Assembly (NCBI RefSeq): GCF_007971525.1 | Contig: NZ_CP042437.1 | Location: 4,526,001 to 4,590,000, forward strand | Direction of reading: 5' to 3' | From: Mucilaginibacter ginsenosidivorax | GTDB taxonomy: Bacteria; Bacteroidota; Bacteroidia; Sphingobacteriales; Sphingobacteriaceae | Length of the DNA stretch: 64,000 nucleotides | Part shown: positions 28,063 to 36,634 of the stretch, in pieces | How the letters are laid out: every line of letters starts with the position of its first letter | Position numbering within the stretch: position 1 is the stretch's first letter | Notes under the pieces: model-generated | Databases searched by the model: none | What the model saw: the letters and a program-made list of their open reading frames with translations, nothing else | Told to the model about the DNA's origin: nothing | Translations under genes and position numbers: made by a program

Positions 28063-28064
28063 AT

Positions 28065-28928
28065 TTATACAGTATCAACAAAGGTGCGTTCAACGCGGTT
28101 AAAAATTATTATTCCCGCTAAAAGTATAGCAGTAGTTATCAGGGTGGTTATGCCCAGCGATAGCATTGTAAATGTTCCCTTGCCCAAAAAACCGTATCTG
28201 AAAGCTTCTATGATAGGTGTCATTGGGTTGTATTCTACAAGCCAGGCATATTGAGGGTATTTTGCTTTTACCGCAGATAAAGGATATATAACGGTAGTAC
28301 CATACATCATAAGCTGGATGCCGAAGGTGATTAAAAAGCTCAGGTCTCGGTATTTTGTGGTTAATGCTGATATGATCATACCAAGCGCTAACCCCAGCAT
28401 GGCCATTAACACTAATAAAAACGGAAACAGCAGCAGGTAAATGTTGGGATGAACATTGGAGCCATGGATAGAATAAAAAATCATGGTTAACAGAAAAAGT
28501 ACCATCTGAACCGCAAAACGGATCAGGTTAGAAACCACAATGCTTAACGGAACAATTAACCGGGGGAAGTAGACCTTGCCAAATAAACCAGCATTTGTTA
28601 CAAATACCGTTGATGTTTTGGTAAGGCAATCGGCAAAGTAATTCCATGCTGTAATACCTGCCATATAAAACAAAGGTTTATCTAAATTATCGGCAGATAT
28701 ATTAGCCAGGTTACCAAACACAAAAGTATATATGATGGTGGTGAACACCGGCTGAATAAAAAACCAAAGCGGCCCAAGTATGGTTTGCTTGTAAAAAGAA
28801 ACAAAATCGCGCCGTACCAGCAGTATAAGTAAATCGCGGTAATGCCATACGTCATTAAGCTTTAAATCGAGTAAGCTGCTGTGCGGCGTTAATTCAATAT
28901 CCCACTTTTCGTTGGTATGTATACTCAT
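28065..28928 (-). CDS. wzm: ABC-2 type polysaccharide exporter permease
   Basis: A 287-residue membrane protein with six predicted helices and a cytoplasmic amphipathic start. RDLLILLVRRDFVSFYKQTI followed by LGPLWFFIQPVFTTIIYTF is the hallmark N-terminal half of Wzm/KpsM/TagG permeases. VIYPLSAVKAKYPQYAWLVE and NPMTPIIEAFRYGF match the conserved loop before the last helices. It pairs with the ATPase gene 2 bp downstream and overlaps the upstream GT4 gene by 4 bp. Confidence 0.95.
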   Translation of the reverse strand: MSIHTNEKWDIELTPHSSLLDLKLNDVWHYRDLLILLVRRDFVSFYKQTILGPLWFFIQPVFTTIIYTFVFGNLANISADNLDKPLFYMAGITAWNYFADCLTKTSTVFVTNAGLFGKVYFPRLIVPLSIVVSNLIRFAVQMVLFLLTMIFYSIHGSNVHPNIYLLLFPFLLVLMAMLGLALGMIISALTTKYRDLSFLITFGIQLMMYGTTVIYPLSAVKAKYPQYAWLVEYNPMTPIIEAFRYGFLGKGTFTMLSLGITTLITTAILLAGIIIFNRVERTFVDTV

Positions 28929-30043
28929 TCGTTTAATAGTAGGTGTAATTTGTTCATATAGTCCGTCTCATTAAAATACATCAAACATTTTTTTTGTAAA
29001 TTTTCTCGTTTTGCCGGTGTAAGCGGCGACTCCAAGAATTCGGTTATACATTTATATAATTGGGCGGGATCATCGGTATTAATAGCTTTGCCCAGTTCGC
29101 CGTTCCTTATGGCATCAATGCTGCCGTCGGCATTGCCGCAAATAACAGGCAGGCCGCAGGCCAGGGCTTCAATAAACACAATGCCAAAACCTTCTTTTTT
29201 GCTTGGCAGTACAAACATATCGGCCAGTAAAAAATGATCAGAAAGCTCCGGCTCCTCAATAAAACCGGTTAATATTACCTGGCTGGCTACATCGTGCTGC
29301 ACTATCAGCTTATTAATCCTATCCTCTTCCTCATTATCATATTTACCTGCCAGTATATATTTAATATCGGGGTAACTGCTTTTTATTTTACTTACTGCCC
29401 GTATCACATGCTCGTATCCCTTATATTGCTCGGTAGATGCCAGGCGGGTTAGCGTAAAAATTACCGGTTGGGTTGGGTTTAATTTATAGCGTGCCAACAA
29501 GTACTTCGGCTTTTGAAAATTGGCGGGCAATTTCATAAAAGGATCAATGGCATTGTTTAAAACATCGCAAATAGCCGGGTTCAGGTTGTGCCTTACTATC
29601 ATTTGCCCGCGGGTAAAATTACTTACACACACAACCTTGTCGCAACGTTTTAGCAAATATTCCTTAACCAACGAAAGCGGTCGCCAAACCTCAATGCCAT
29701 GCGCAATAACCCATACCTTGCATTTGGGGTTAACTAATTTTATAAATAAGCCAATAACCGCAAGGTTTATGTGGCTTAAAATAATTATATCGGGTTTTAC
29801 AGACCTGCTTATGGCTTTTAAAACAAAACCTACACGGTTTACACCAAAGCCTTTAAACGCACTGGCTGGCAGGTATTGAGGCATCAGATCATCTGGTTTA
29901 TCGTACGCCGACCATAGCTCAAAATTCCAGTTAATATTTTGCGATAGTTGATATAACGAATGCCCCAATGTGCGGGTCATTTTTTGGATACCACCTGTGC
30001 TGCTAAACGTCTGCAATGTAAATAAGATTACTTTTTTAGACAT
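28925..30043 (-). CDS. GT4 glycosyltransferase
   Basis: A GT-B enzyme of about 372 residues. I start it at ATG 30043 (MSKKVILFTLQTFSSTGGIQ), which overlaps the upstream asnB stop by 8 bp; the longer reading starting 24 bases earlier adds a peptide that does not fit the family. The donor domain starts PVIFTLTRLASTEQYKGYE, and the EX7E motif EGFGIVFIE lies near residue 300, followed by ALACGLPVICG. The neighbour is the exporter, so it may act late in assembly, but this is only positional. Confidence 0.9.
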   Translation of the reverse strand: MSKKVILFTLQTFSSTGGIQKMTRTLGHSLYQLSQNINWNFELWSAYDKPDDLMPQYLPASAFKGFGVNRVGFVLKAISRSVKPDIIILSHINLAVIGLFIKLVNPKCKVWVIAHGIEVWRPLSLVKEYLLKRCDKVVCVSNFTRGQMIVRHNLNPAICDVLNNAIDPFMKLPANFQKPKYLLARYKLNPTQPVIFTLTRLASTEQYKGYEHVIRAVSKIKSSYPDIKYILAGKYDNEEEDRINKLIVQHDVASQVILTGFIEEPELSDHFLLADMFVLPSKKEGFGIVFIEALACGLPVICGNADGSIDAIRNGELGKAINTDDPAQLYKCITEFLESPLTPAKRENLQKKCLMYFNETDYMNKLHLLLNE

Positions 30044-31826
30044 AAGGTTGTATCTGGTAAAGTGCAAAAGCTTTAGACCAGTGGATTTGGTTGTTCTTAA
30101 ACTTTTTAATTGTGTTTTGTGCCAGCTTGCCTTTGTACAGGGCGCTGTCGCTTATGGGGTTATATTCGCCCATCCAGCGTTGTAAAGGAAAGCTAAAGCC
30201 CATTTTGGGCCTGTTCCAAACTGCTTGCGGCAGTAAATCGCTAAAACTATCTATAAGTACCTTTTTAGCTTGCTGCTGGCTAAAGCGTATTGAAGGAGAA
30301 ATGCGTTCGGCCAGGTTTGTAAAATCCTCATCTAAAAAAGGCACCCTCACTTCCAGTCCGTGATTCATGCTCATAACATCGGTATCCCTTAGTAATTGGT
30401 TTTGCATGTACAGGTTTGTTTCAAACCACGATGCTTGTTTGGCATCATAGTTATAATTTTCAGGTACATTGATGCCGTTGAAAAGAATATCTCTCACTTC
30501 GTTTTCGCCCATATCAAGAGTGCGGGCTATATCGCCCGGCGAAAATAATCCCCGCAACAGCAGGTAATCGGCTATGGGGTGCTTATTGGCCAAAAAGGTA
30601 AGCTTTTTGTAGGGATCTGGCAGTAAACCATGAGCGGCAGAGAAAAGGAAAGGCGGAATTTTTTTTAAATGCCTGATATACCTGATCCTGTTGAATGACG
30701 GATAGCCACCGAAGTATTCATCGGCTCCAACGCCCGATAGCACTGCTTTCAAGCCGTCCTCATGAGCGTATTTACTGATAAACCAACTATTAATGCCATC
30801 CGTAGTTGGCATGTCCATAGCGCTGATAATCTCTGGCAGGTGGTTTTCAAAATCCTGTTGCTGTACCAGGTGCGGGAAATTTTGACCACTTACTTTATCC
30901 AGTACCAGGCGCTGATAGGCTTGTTCATCGTAGCTTTTCTCATTAAAAAAAATGGATATCGTTTTAAGTTGCTCCTTTTTTTCTTTATCGGCCAACAGGG
31001 TAATCAGGCTGGAATCCGTTCCGCCACTTAAAAATACACCTAAGGGTGCGTCAGCTATAAGCTGGCGGTGAACTCCGTTCATTAACGTTTGTTTGATGAA
31101 GTGCTGTGCCTCGTAGGTGTCGGTTATCTGATCCTTAGTTTGTCCGGCTATTTTGTAGGTATTAATAACATGGGTAGACGACGCGTGATTCCAGCATAAA
31201 TAATGGCCTTTGGCAAGGCTGAATACGTTTTTTAGGATAGTGTAAGGTTCTGGCACATGACCAAATGCTAAAAAACGAACTGGCCACGCGGCCTCATTCT
31301 CTGTAGTTATGCCTGCAGCAATGAAAGCCCTGGTTTCTGATGCAAAACTCAATTGGCCCGGCCGGATAAAATAATACAAGGGCTTTATGCCGGCTGTATC
31401 GCGCACCAGATAGGTAAGCTTTTTAATACTATCAAATAATGCAAAGGCAAACATTCCCCTAAACCTGCCGAACGCATCTGTACCCCACTGCATGTAGGCG
31501 GCTATTATAACCTCGGTATCGGTAGCCGAAGTAAATTCTACCCCAAGTGTTAAAAGCTCATTCCTCAGTTCAAGATAGTTATAAATTTCACCATTAAAGG
31601 TTATCCATATTTTTTGCCTTACATCGGCCATGGGCTGATGCCCGCTTGCACTCAAATCAATAATAGATAGCCGGCGGTGGCCAAAAACAAGATTGTTTTT
31701 TTCGTCAACAAATATGCCTTCGTCATCAGGCCCACCGTGTTGCAGTGCCTGGCACATGGCCTTAACCTGCCCTCTGATTAGTTGAGGGTGCAAATGGTTG
31801 TTAATAACTCCTGCTATCCGGCACAT
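30036..31826 (-). CDS. asnB: AsnB-type glutamine-dependent amidotransferase
   Basis: A 596-residue asparagine-synthetase (glutamine-hydrolysing) homologue. The N-terminus is MCRIAG with the nucleophilic Cys2 of class II glutaminase; the synthetase half has the ATP-pyrophosphatase loop LGVFLSGGTDSSLITL near residue 260 and VLSGVGADEYFGGY near 355. Known relatives inside polysaccharide loci are thought to amidate uronic acids rather than make free asparagine, and the location here supports that. It is preceded by a 161-bp hairpin-rich gap after the antiterminator gene. Confidence 0.93.
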   Translation of the reverse strand: MCRIAGVINNHLHPQLIRGQVKAMCQALQHGGPDDEGIFVDEKNNLVFGHRRLSIIDLSASGHQPMADVRQKIWITFNGEIYNYLELRNELLTLGVEFTSATDTEVIIAAYMQWGTDAFGRFRGMFAFALFDSIKKLTYLVRDTAGIKPLYYFIRPGQLSFASETRAFIAAGITTENEAAWPVRFLAFGHVPEPYTILKNVFSLAKGHYLCWNHASSTHVINTYKIAGQTKDQITDTYEAQHFIKQTLMNGVHRQLIADAPLGVFLSGGTDSSLITLLADKEKKEQLKTISIFFNEKSYDEQAYQRLVLDKVSGQNFPHLVQQQDFENHLPEIISAMDMPTTDGINSWFISKYAHEDGLKAVLSGVGADEYFGGYPSFNRIRYIRHLKKIPPFLFSAAHGLLPDPYKKLTFLANKHPIADYLLLRGLFSPGDIARTLDMGENEVRDILFNGINVPENYNYDAKQASWFETNLYMQNQLLRDTDVMSMNHGLEVRVPFLDEDFTNLAERISPSIRFSQQQAKKVLIDSFSDLLPQAVWNRPKMGFSFPLQRWMGEYNPISDSALYKGKLAQNTIKKFKNNQIHWSKAFALYQIQPYV

Positions 31827-31987
31827 TTGTAATTTGATCTGTTCATAGCTTCGCCCGGTAAGTTACAGGCGTTGTTTGTAACTTATTATAAGTTAGCTGT
31901 TTATATTTTTTAAAATGTAAACAGCTTTATCATTGCTACCTGCCTGTATTGGCCGGTTTTACTATTTATTTAAAAATAACAATTCAG
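31827..31987 (-). promoter_or_regulatory. Candidate leader with hairpins between antiterminator gene and asnB
   Basis: The 161-bp gap holds a 15-bp inverted repeat with one mismatch (31895-31909 and 31912-31926; outer arm agctgttta/taaacagct) and a smaller gttaca/tgtaac stem (31862-31867 and 31877-31882). Neither stem is followed by a clear T run. Because it follows the NusG-paralogue gene and precedes a long run of biosynthetic genes, it could be an attenuator or RNA target for the antiterminator. This is inference only. Confidence 0.4.
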
Positions 31988-32500
31988 TTAAAATCTTTCA
32001 ATGTATGATGCTGCAACATGAACTATTATGGAGCAGCCAATACTTTCGAGCCTTAATATCAATTGCTTTTGAGATCGTTGTGATACTATTTCACCTGTCA
32101 TCCCTTTTAATGGCCCGGCTTTTATCATGATTTTTTCCCCGGTTTGCAGGTTCTCTTCGGTTATTTCTAACTCATAAGGGCTGGCCATTAATAACTTTAA
32201 CTCGGTTATTTGGCGGGTGGGCATTGATGCAGGCTTCCCCATGAAATATAAAAATCTTGATATACCTTTTGTCATTAATATATCAGCCTGCTCATGTTGG
32301 GCAATGTTAACAAATATGTACGATTTAATAAAGGGTTCTTCAACCCATTTTTTACGGTCGCTCCATTGTTTTAGCTGGCGATGCAGCGGTAGGTAGGCTT
32401 CAACTCCTTTATCGGTTAATGCCTGGAATGCTTTTTTTTCGGCACGTGGCTGAGTATAAACCGGGTACCAATTTTTTGTTGAACTTGCATTTAAATTCAT
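31988..32500 (-). CDS. UpxY/RfaH-type transcription antiterminator (NusG paralogue)
   Basis: The 170-residue protein has an NGN domain (about residues 9-105: NWYPVYTQPRAEKKAFQAL, VEAYLPLHRQLKQWSDRKK, SYIFVNIAQHE) and a C-terminal KOW-type domain (GEKIMIKAGPLKGMTGEIV). This is the layout of NusG and its specialised paralogues. In Bacteroides, UpxY proteins allow RNA polymerase to read through their own capsule operon. Here it is the third gene after wza and wzc, 20 bp after wzc, rather than first, with a hairpin-rich gap directly downstream. Confidence 0.93.
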   Translation of the reverse strand: MNLNASSTKNWYPVYTQPRAEKKAFQALTDKGVEAYLPLHRQLKQWSDRKKWVEEPFIKSYIFVNIAQHEQADILMTKGISRFLYFMGKPASMPTRQITELKLLMASPYELEITEENLQTGEKIMIKAGPLKGMTGEIVSQRSQKQLILRLESIGCSIIVHVAASYIERF

Positions 32501-32520
32501 CCTTTTTAAATAAGCAAATT

Positions 32521-34941
32521 TTACTTAAACCATTGCCGTATATCCCACCATTTATTTTTTTTGTCGTCCATATAATATCCGGATCCCGAATAGCCATTAT
32601 AGTCTGCATAATAGTAGTACCGGGTTCCTGTATTGTCTCCGCCAAATTTGGTAGTGTAATATCTTGAGTGTAAAAGGTCCTCTTCAAAGGCGTTAAGTAC
32701 TATCACTGTGTTATCAAGGTGATATTCCAGTGCAATACGCTGTGGCACGGTAGCTGCATAGAATTTTGACTTACCTGACCGGATTACAAAAACGTTGATA
32801 TCGCTTACCCTGATCAACGGGATAGCGTCAGATACCAGGCCAATAGGTGCGGTATCAATCATTATTATATCATACTTTAATTTTAGCTGGCTTATCAGTG
32901 CCATCATTCTGTCGCTGTGCAGCAATTCAGACGGGTTAGGAGGTATAGGCCCCGAAACAATAAAATCGAGATTCTCCTGTTCAGAATGTAATATAATATC
33001 TTCCAGCTGGTTTTGATGGGCAAGATAGTTGCTTAAGCCAAGGTCATTAGGTACATGGAAAGTTTTATGTAATTGTGAGCGCCTTAAATCTGCCCCTATA
33101 AGGATCACTCTTTTATCAATAAGCGATAAAGTACTTGATAAATTTACAGCTACAAACGACTTGCCTTCACCTGCAACTTCAGATGTGATGCAAATTACTT
33201 TACTCAACTTTTCTGAGGCAAGAAAACTCAGATTAGTACGAACTGAACGTACAGATTCAGCAAAAATAGATCTGGGTTTACTCAGGGCTAAAATCTGCCT
33301 GCTGTTTTCATCAATTACCTCGGGATATTTTCTGATAATACCTAATATTGGTATGGCGGTAAGGCTTTCGATGGTTTCCTTATCATAAATATATGGGTTT
33401 AAAACGCGTATTAAAATAATAAGCCCCAGGCCAATTACCAGGCCAAATATAATTGCCGACCGATGTATATCATGTTCATTTGGCGATACCGCGTTAAAGT
33501 TGGGCTGGGCAAATTCAATTACGGTAGCACCAGGCAAAATTCCGGCACGGCTTATCTGGGCTTCAAGTTTTTTCTCAGATAAGAATGAGTATACCTTGTC
33601 ATTAATCTCAAAATCCCTTTGCAAGCTTACCAGGTCGCGCTGGGCAGCAGGTAAAGCCATTATGGTTTGATTTACCTGCGATAACTGGCTATCCAGATAA
33701 ACAATGTTTTTTTCAATGCTGCTACGAATGCCCTTTATGTTGTTTAGTGCAGTGAGCTTGGTTTGTAAAATTTGCTGGTTAACATCCAGTAATGGCTGTG
33801 AGTTTGGGGTAAATGTTTTTAATAAGGTGGATCTTTCTGATATTAATCCATCTAATTTGCTTATAAGTGCATTAAGTGCCGGTAAATCAGTTCCGCCGGC
33901 GCTGAAATTCAATGTTACATTATCCTTTTCTTTTGTGATTTGATCTTTAAGCTGATCGAGGGAAATGAGCTGAATTTTTAGTAATGACCTATTGGATTCA
34001 ATCTCGGCAGCCTTTGTGGCAGATGAGGTTGATGCCGAGTTTACATCAAGTATCTTATTTTTGTTTTTATATTTTTCTATCGAGCTTTCGGATCCCTTTA
34101 CCTCGTTTGACAGGAAAGATAGCTGGCTATCAATAAAATCGATCATTTGCGAAGCCGATTGCGCTTTTTGGTTACGATCGAAAATAACGTACTCCTTCAT
34201 GATATTGTTAAGTACATCAGCTGCAAACTGCGGGTTCGAGTCGGTTTCCTGGATAGAAAGGATGTTGGTGTTTTTTCCGGTTTCTCCGGCCCTTAAGCCA
34301 CCCTGCACCCGGCCAATGTAATCCTCGGGAATATTAAAGTTAAAAATGTAAATTGTGCTATTATCAATAGCCCCCGGGTATTTTATATTAAAGCTTGTAT
34401 TGCCAATTGTAACAGGGCTGTTATACTGGTACTTGTTTTTTATTTCTTTATCGCCAGCTTTATAACTCAGGCTAAATGTTTGCCGGTCAATAGGTTTGTA
34501 GCTAATTTGTTCGTGAAAAAAATTTAAGCTATCAAATTTTATTAATTGAATATTTAGCGGCTTGGATGGGTAAGTTTCGGTAGTGCGTACACGGCCCGAC
34601 AGATAAAAGCTTACCCGGTAATCAATGTCCTTAATGGCGCTAAGTATAACGTTGCGGCTTTGCAGTACCGATGTGATGCTTTGTATTTTTGAGGGCCCGC
34701 GCTCGGGCACTGTCATAACGGTTATCAGGTCAGATACTTCTGACTTTTTTTCTTCAATTTTAAGCGTTCCGGATGTTGCGTAGGTTTTGGGTGTATACCA
34801 TAAATAGGTATAGGATATAATTACCCCAATACTTACAGATGCTGCTATCCAGTACCAGCGGCTCAGCAATATTTTGCCGATCTTAAAATAATCAATTTCC
34901 TGATTGGGGAGTTTTCTTTGAAATTTTTCTGTCTCTTCCAT
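32521..34941 (-). CDS. wzc: Wzc-type polysaccharide co-polymerase / tyrosine autokinase
   Basis: An 806-residue inner-membrane protein that should control chain length and export. The Wzz domain has a first membrane helix near residue 35, a periplasmic coiled-coil-rich region (about 250-470) and a second helix near residue 515. The kinase domain has Walker A SEVAGEGKSFVAVNL near residue 595, a Walker A' strand VILIGADLRRSQ and Walker B IIMIDTAPIGL. The first Asp of the usual DxD in Walker A' is Gly. The C-terminal 45 residues carry about ten Tyr, including YYYY, the typical autophosphorylation tail. It abuts wza. Confidence 0.95.
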   Translation of the reverse strand: MEETEKFQRKLPNQEIDYFKIGKILLSRWYWIAASVSIGVIISYTYLWYTPKTYATSGTLKIEEKKSEVSDLITVMTVPERGPSKIQSITSVLQSRNVILSAIKDIDYRVSFYLSGRVRTTETYPSKPLNIQLIKFDSLNFFHEQISYKPIDRQTFSLSYKAGDKEIKNKYQYNSPVTIGNTSFNIKYPGAIDNSTIYIFNFNIPEDYIGRVQGGLRAGETGKNTNILSIQETDSNPQFAADVLNNIMKEYVIFDRNQKAQSASQMIDFIDSQLSFLSNEVKGSESSIEKYKNKNKILDVNSASTSSATKAAEIESNRSLLKIQLISLDQLKDQITKEKDNVTLNFSAGGTDLPALNALISKLDGLISERSTLLKTFTPNSQPLLDVNQQILQTKLTALNNIKGIRSSIEKNIVYLDSQLSQVNQTIMALPAAQRDLVSLQRDFEINDKVYSFLSEKKLEAQISRAGILPGATVIEFAQPNFNAVSPNEHDIHRSAIIFGLVIGLGLIILIRVLNPYIYDKETIESLTAIPILGIIRKYPEVIDENSRQILALSKPRSIFAESVRSVRTNLSFLASEKLSKVICITSEVAGEGKSFVAVNLSSTLSLIDKRVILIGADLRRSQLHKTFHVPNDLGLSNYLAHQNQLEDIILHSEQENLDFIVSGPIPPNPSELLHSDRMMALISQLKLKYDIIMIDTAPIGLVSDAIPLIRVSDINVFVIRSGKSKFYAATVPQRIALEYHLDNTVIVLNAFEEDLLHSRYYTTKFGGDNTGTRYYYYADYNGYSGSGYYMDDKKNKWWDIRQWFK

Positions 34942-35720
34942 TAGCGGCGTGAAAGCGATAATATTACTAAGGCCGTATTAAATAAAAGCAATATAGGCTG
35001 TACAAGGGTTGATACATTTTGCAAATTTTCGTTGCGTATTGAACGCTTGTTCTGGGATACATAAACAATATCGCCGTTTTGAAGTATGGCTCTTGGGTCG
35101 TTTATTGATTGTATATCCCGTAGGTTAATGTAGGTCACCTGCGGGTTCAATTGGTCGCCGCGTATAATTTTTATATTTGTTTCATTCGCCTTGTCTGAAA
35201 GGCCCCCGGCTTGTCCAATCATTTCAACCAAAGTAGTCCTGTCTTTTACTAACGGGAAATTACCCTGTCCCTTAAATTCTCCAAGTAAAGTTACCTTCAA
35301 ATTCGTAATTTTTAATTCAATTATTGGGTCTTTAAGCAGGCTTTTACGGTAAAGGTCCTCAATAAGTTTTGCAGCTTGCGCGCGGGTAAGCCCCGCAACA
35401 GCTACGTGGCCAATAATAGGGAGGGCTACTGAGCCGTCTTCATCTACCTGGTAAACCTGGCCGGCGCCGGCGTTTCCGCCGCCGCCCGTAGCCGATGGCG
35501 CCGGATTTTCATCAACTATGTATTTGATATTTTGCAGGTTTCTGATTTGCAGCATATCCTGCGGTTTTATATGATAGTTAATCAAATCATTATTCCTGCT
35601 TTGCGATGTGTCGGTATTGGCAACCTTTTGTTCAAAAAGCACCTGATATTGTTTGCCCGAGCAGGAGGTTAAAACAAGTGCTATAAAAAAGAAAGAAAAA
35701 AAATAGATTATTATACGCAT
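34941..35720 (-). CDS. wza: Wza-type outer-membrane polysaccharide export lipoprotein
   Basis: A 259-residue export protein. Its signal peptide ends in a lipobox (LVLTSC, Cys near residue 20). The poly-export domain follows (NYHIKPQDMLQIRNLQN onward), then an SLBB-like domain (VTLLGEFKGQGNFPLVKD near residue 150). A hydrophobic C-terminal helix near 235-255 could be the outer-membrane-spanning helix. A Gly/Ala-rich insert (SATGGGGNAGAGQ) near residue 77 is unusual. It is the first gene of the minus-strand operon; one base is shared with wzc. Confidence 0.93.
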   Translation of the reverse strand: MRIIIYFFSFFFIALVLTSCSGKQYQVLFEQKVANTDTSQSRNNDLINYHIKPQDMLQIRNLQNIKYIVDENPAPSATGGGGNAGAGQVYQVDEDGSVALPIIGHVAVAGLTRAQAAKLIEDLYRKSLLKDPIIELKITNLKVTLLGEFKGQGNFPLVKDRTTLVEMIGQAGGLSDKANETNIKIIRGDQLNPQVTYINLRDIQSINDPRAILQNGDIVYVSQNKRSIRNENLQNVSTLVQPILLLFNTALVILSLSRR

Positions 35721-35750
35721 CGCGACGATAACTTATGCTTAATGTGTTAT

Positions 35751-35780
35751 AATTGTATATAATTTCAAAATTACACAATT
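35751..35780. promoter_or_regulatory. Divergent promoter region with imperfect dyad
   Basis: Between wza (minus) and the GT2 gene (plus) lies an imperfect inverted repeat with arms aattgtatataattt and aaaattacacaatt. On the minus strand the right half contains TAATTTTG (35766-35773), matching the Bacteroidota -7 box TAnnTTTG and leaving an untranslated leader of about 40 bases before wza. I see no clear -33 TTG. The dyad may be a regulator site over the wza promoter. Confidence 0.45.
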
Positions 35781-35819
35781 TGCGGGTATAACCACGGTGT
35801 ATTTTTTCAATTTTAGGGT

Positions 35820-36578
35820 TTGAAGATATCAGTAATCACAGTTGTTTATAATGCGCAGGATACAATTGCCAGATGTATCGAATCCGTTATCAGCCAAAAA
35901 TATCCCGATATTGAATATATAGTTATCGACGGCGGATCAACTGATAACACACTCCAAATAATTAACCGGCACCGCTCATCAATTAACATTTTTGTTTCAG
36001 AACCAGACAAAGGCATATATGATGCCATGAATAAAGGGATTAAACTGGCTACCGGTCAAATTATAGGAACCCTGAACGCCGACGACCGTTTGGCTGATGC
36101 TGATGTTTTATCAGCAATATCTCAGGTATTTAAAGAGAGTAGTACAGAAATAGTTTATGGAAATTTAACATACGTGCATCCCGATGGTAAAATTAAACGT
36201 AACTGGAATTCTAAACAATGTGGTGCTAATTCCTTTAATTGGGGATTTATGCCCCCGCATCCTACCTTTTATTGCCAAAGGGAATTATTTGAAAAGTTTG
36301 GTTTTTACAGTCTTGAGTACGGGTCTGCTGCCGATTACGAATTGATGGTAAGATTTATGCATCAGCATAAAACAGAGAGTTTTTTTTTAAACAAAGTTAT
36401 GGTAATTATGCAGGATGGTGGTGTAAGTAACAGAAGTTTAAAAAACAGGTTTAAGGCATGGGGCTTTGATTTAAAAGCTATGAAGAACAATAGCATTTTA
36501 ATTCCTGTAGTCGCGCTTGTATTAAAGCCGCTCCGAAAGATTTATCAATTTTTTAATTTGAAATTAAACCTTTGTTAG
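35820..36578 (+). CDS. GT2 glycosyltransferase, divergent from the operon
   Basis: A 252-residue GT2 enzyme: KISVITVVYNAQDTIARCI, IEYIVIDGGSTDNT and the metal site GTLNADDRLAD near residue 90. YDAMNKGIKLATG and GFMPPHPTFYC match WcaA-like transferases. It starts with TTG at 35820; the next in-frame ATG is in the middle of the domain, so the rare start codon is well supported. It lies 56 bp before the WecA-like gene, so the pair may make and extend the first lipid-linked sugar. Confidence 0.92.
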   Translation: MKISVITVVYNAQDTIARCIESVISQKYPDIEYIVIDGGSTDNTLQIINRHRSSINIFVSEPDKGIYDAMNKGIKLATGQIIGTLNADDRLADADVLSAISQVFKESSTEIVYGNLTYVHPDGKIKRNWNSKQCGANSFNWGFMPPHPTFYCQRELFEKFGFYSLEYGSAADYELMVRFMHQHKTESFFLNKVMVIMQDGGVSNRSLKNRFKAWGFDLKAMKNNSILIPVVALVLKPLRKIYQFFNLKLNLC

Positions 36579-36634
36579 GCGATTGCGTATAACGGCTTAA
36601 TAATGAAAATAATAATCAAAAATGCCCCTACACA

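Noticed and set aside
29520..29879. 119-residue plus-strand frame inside a GT4 gene
   Set aside because: It is antisense to a GT4 gene with an intact EX7E motif and shows no independent support.
30036..31826. AsnB as housekeeping asparagine synthetase
   Set aside because: The sequence alone cannot exclude it, but its position deep in a polysaccharide operon makes sugar amidation the better working call.
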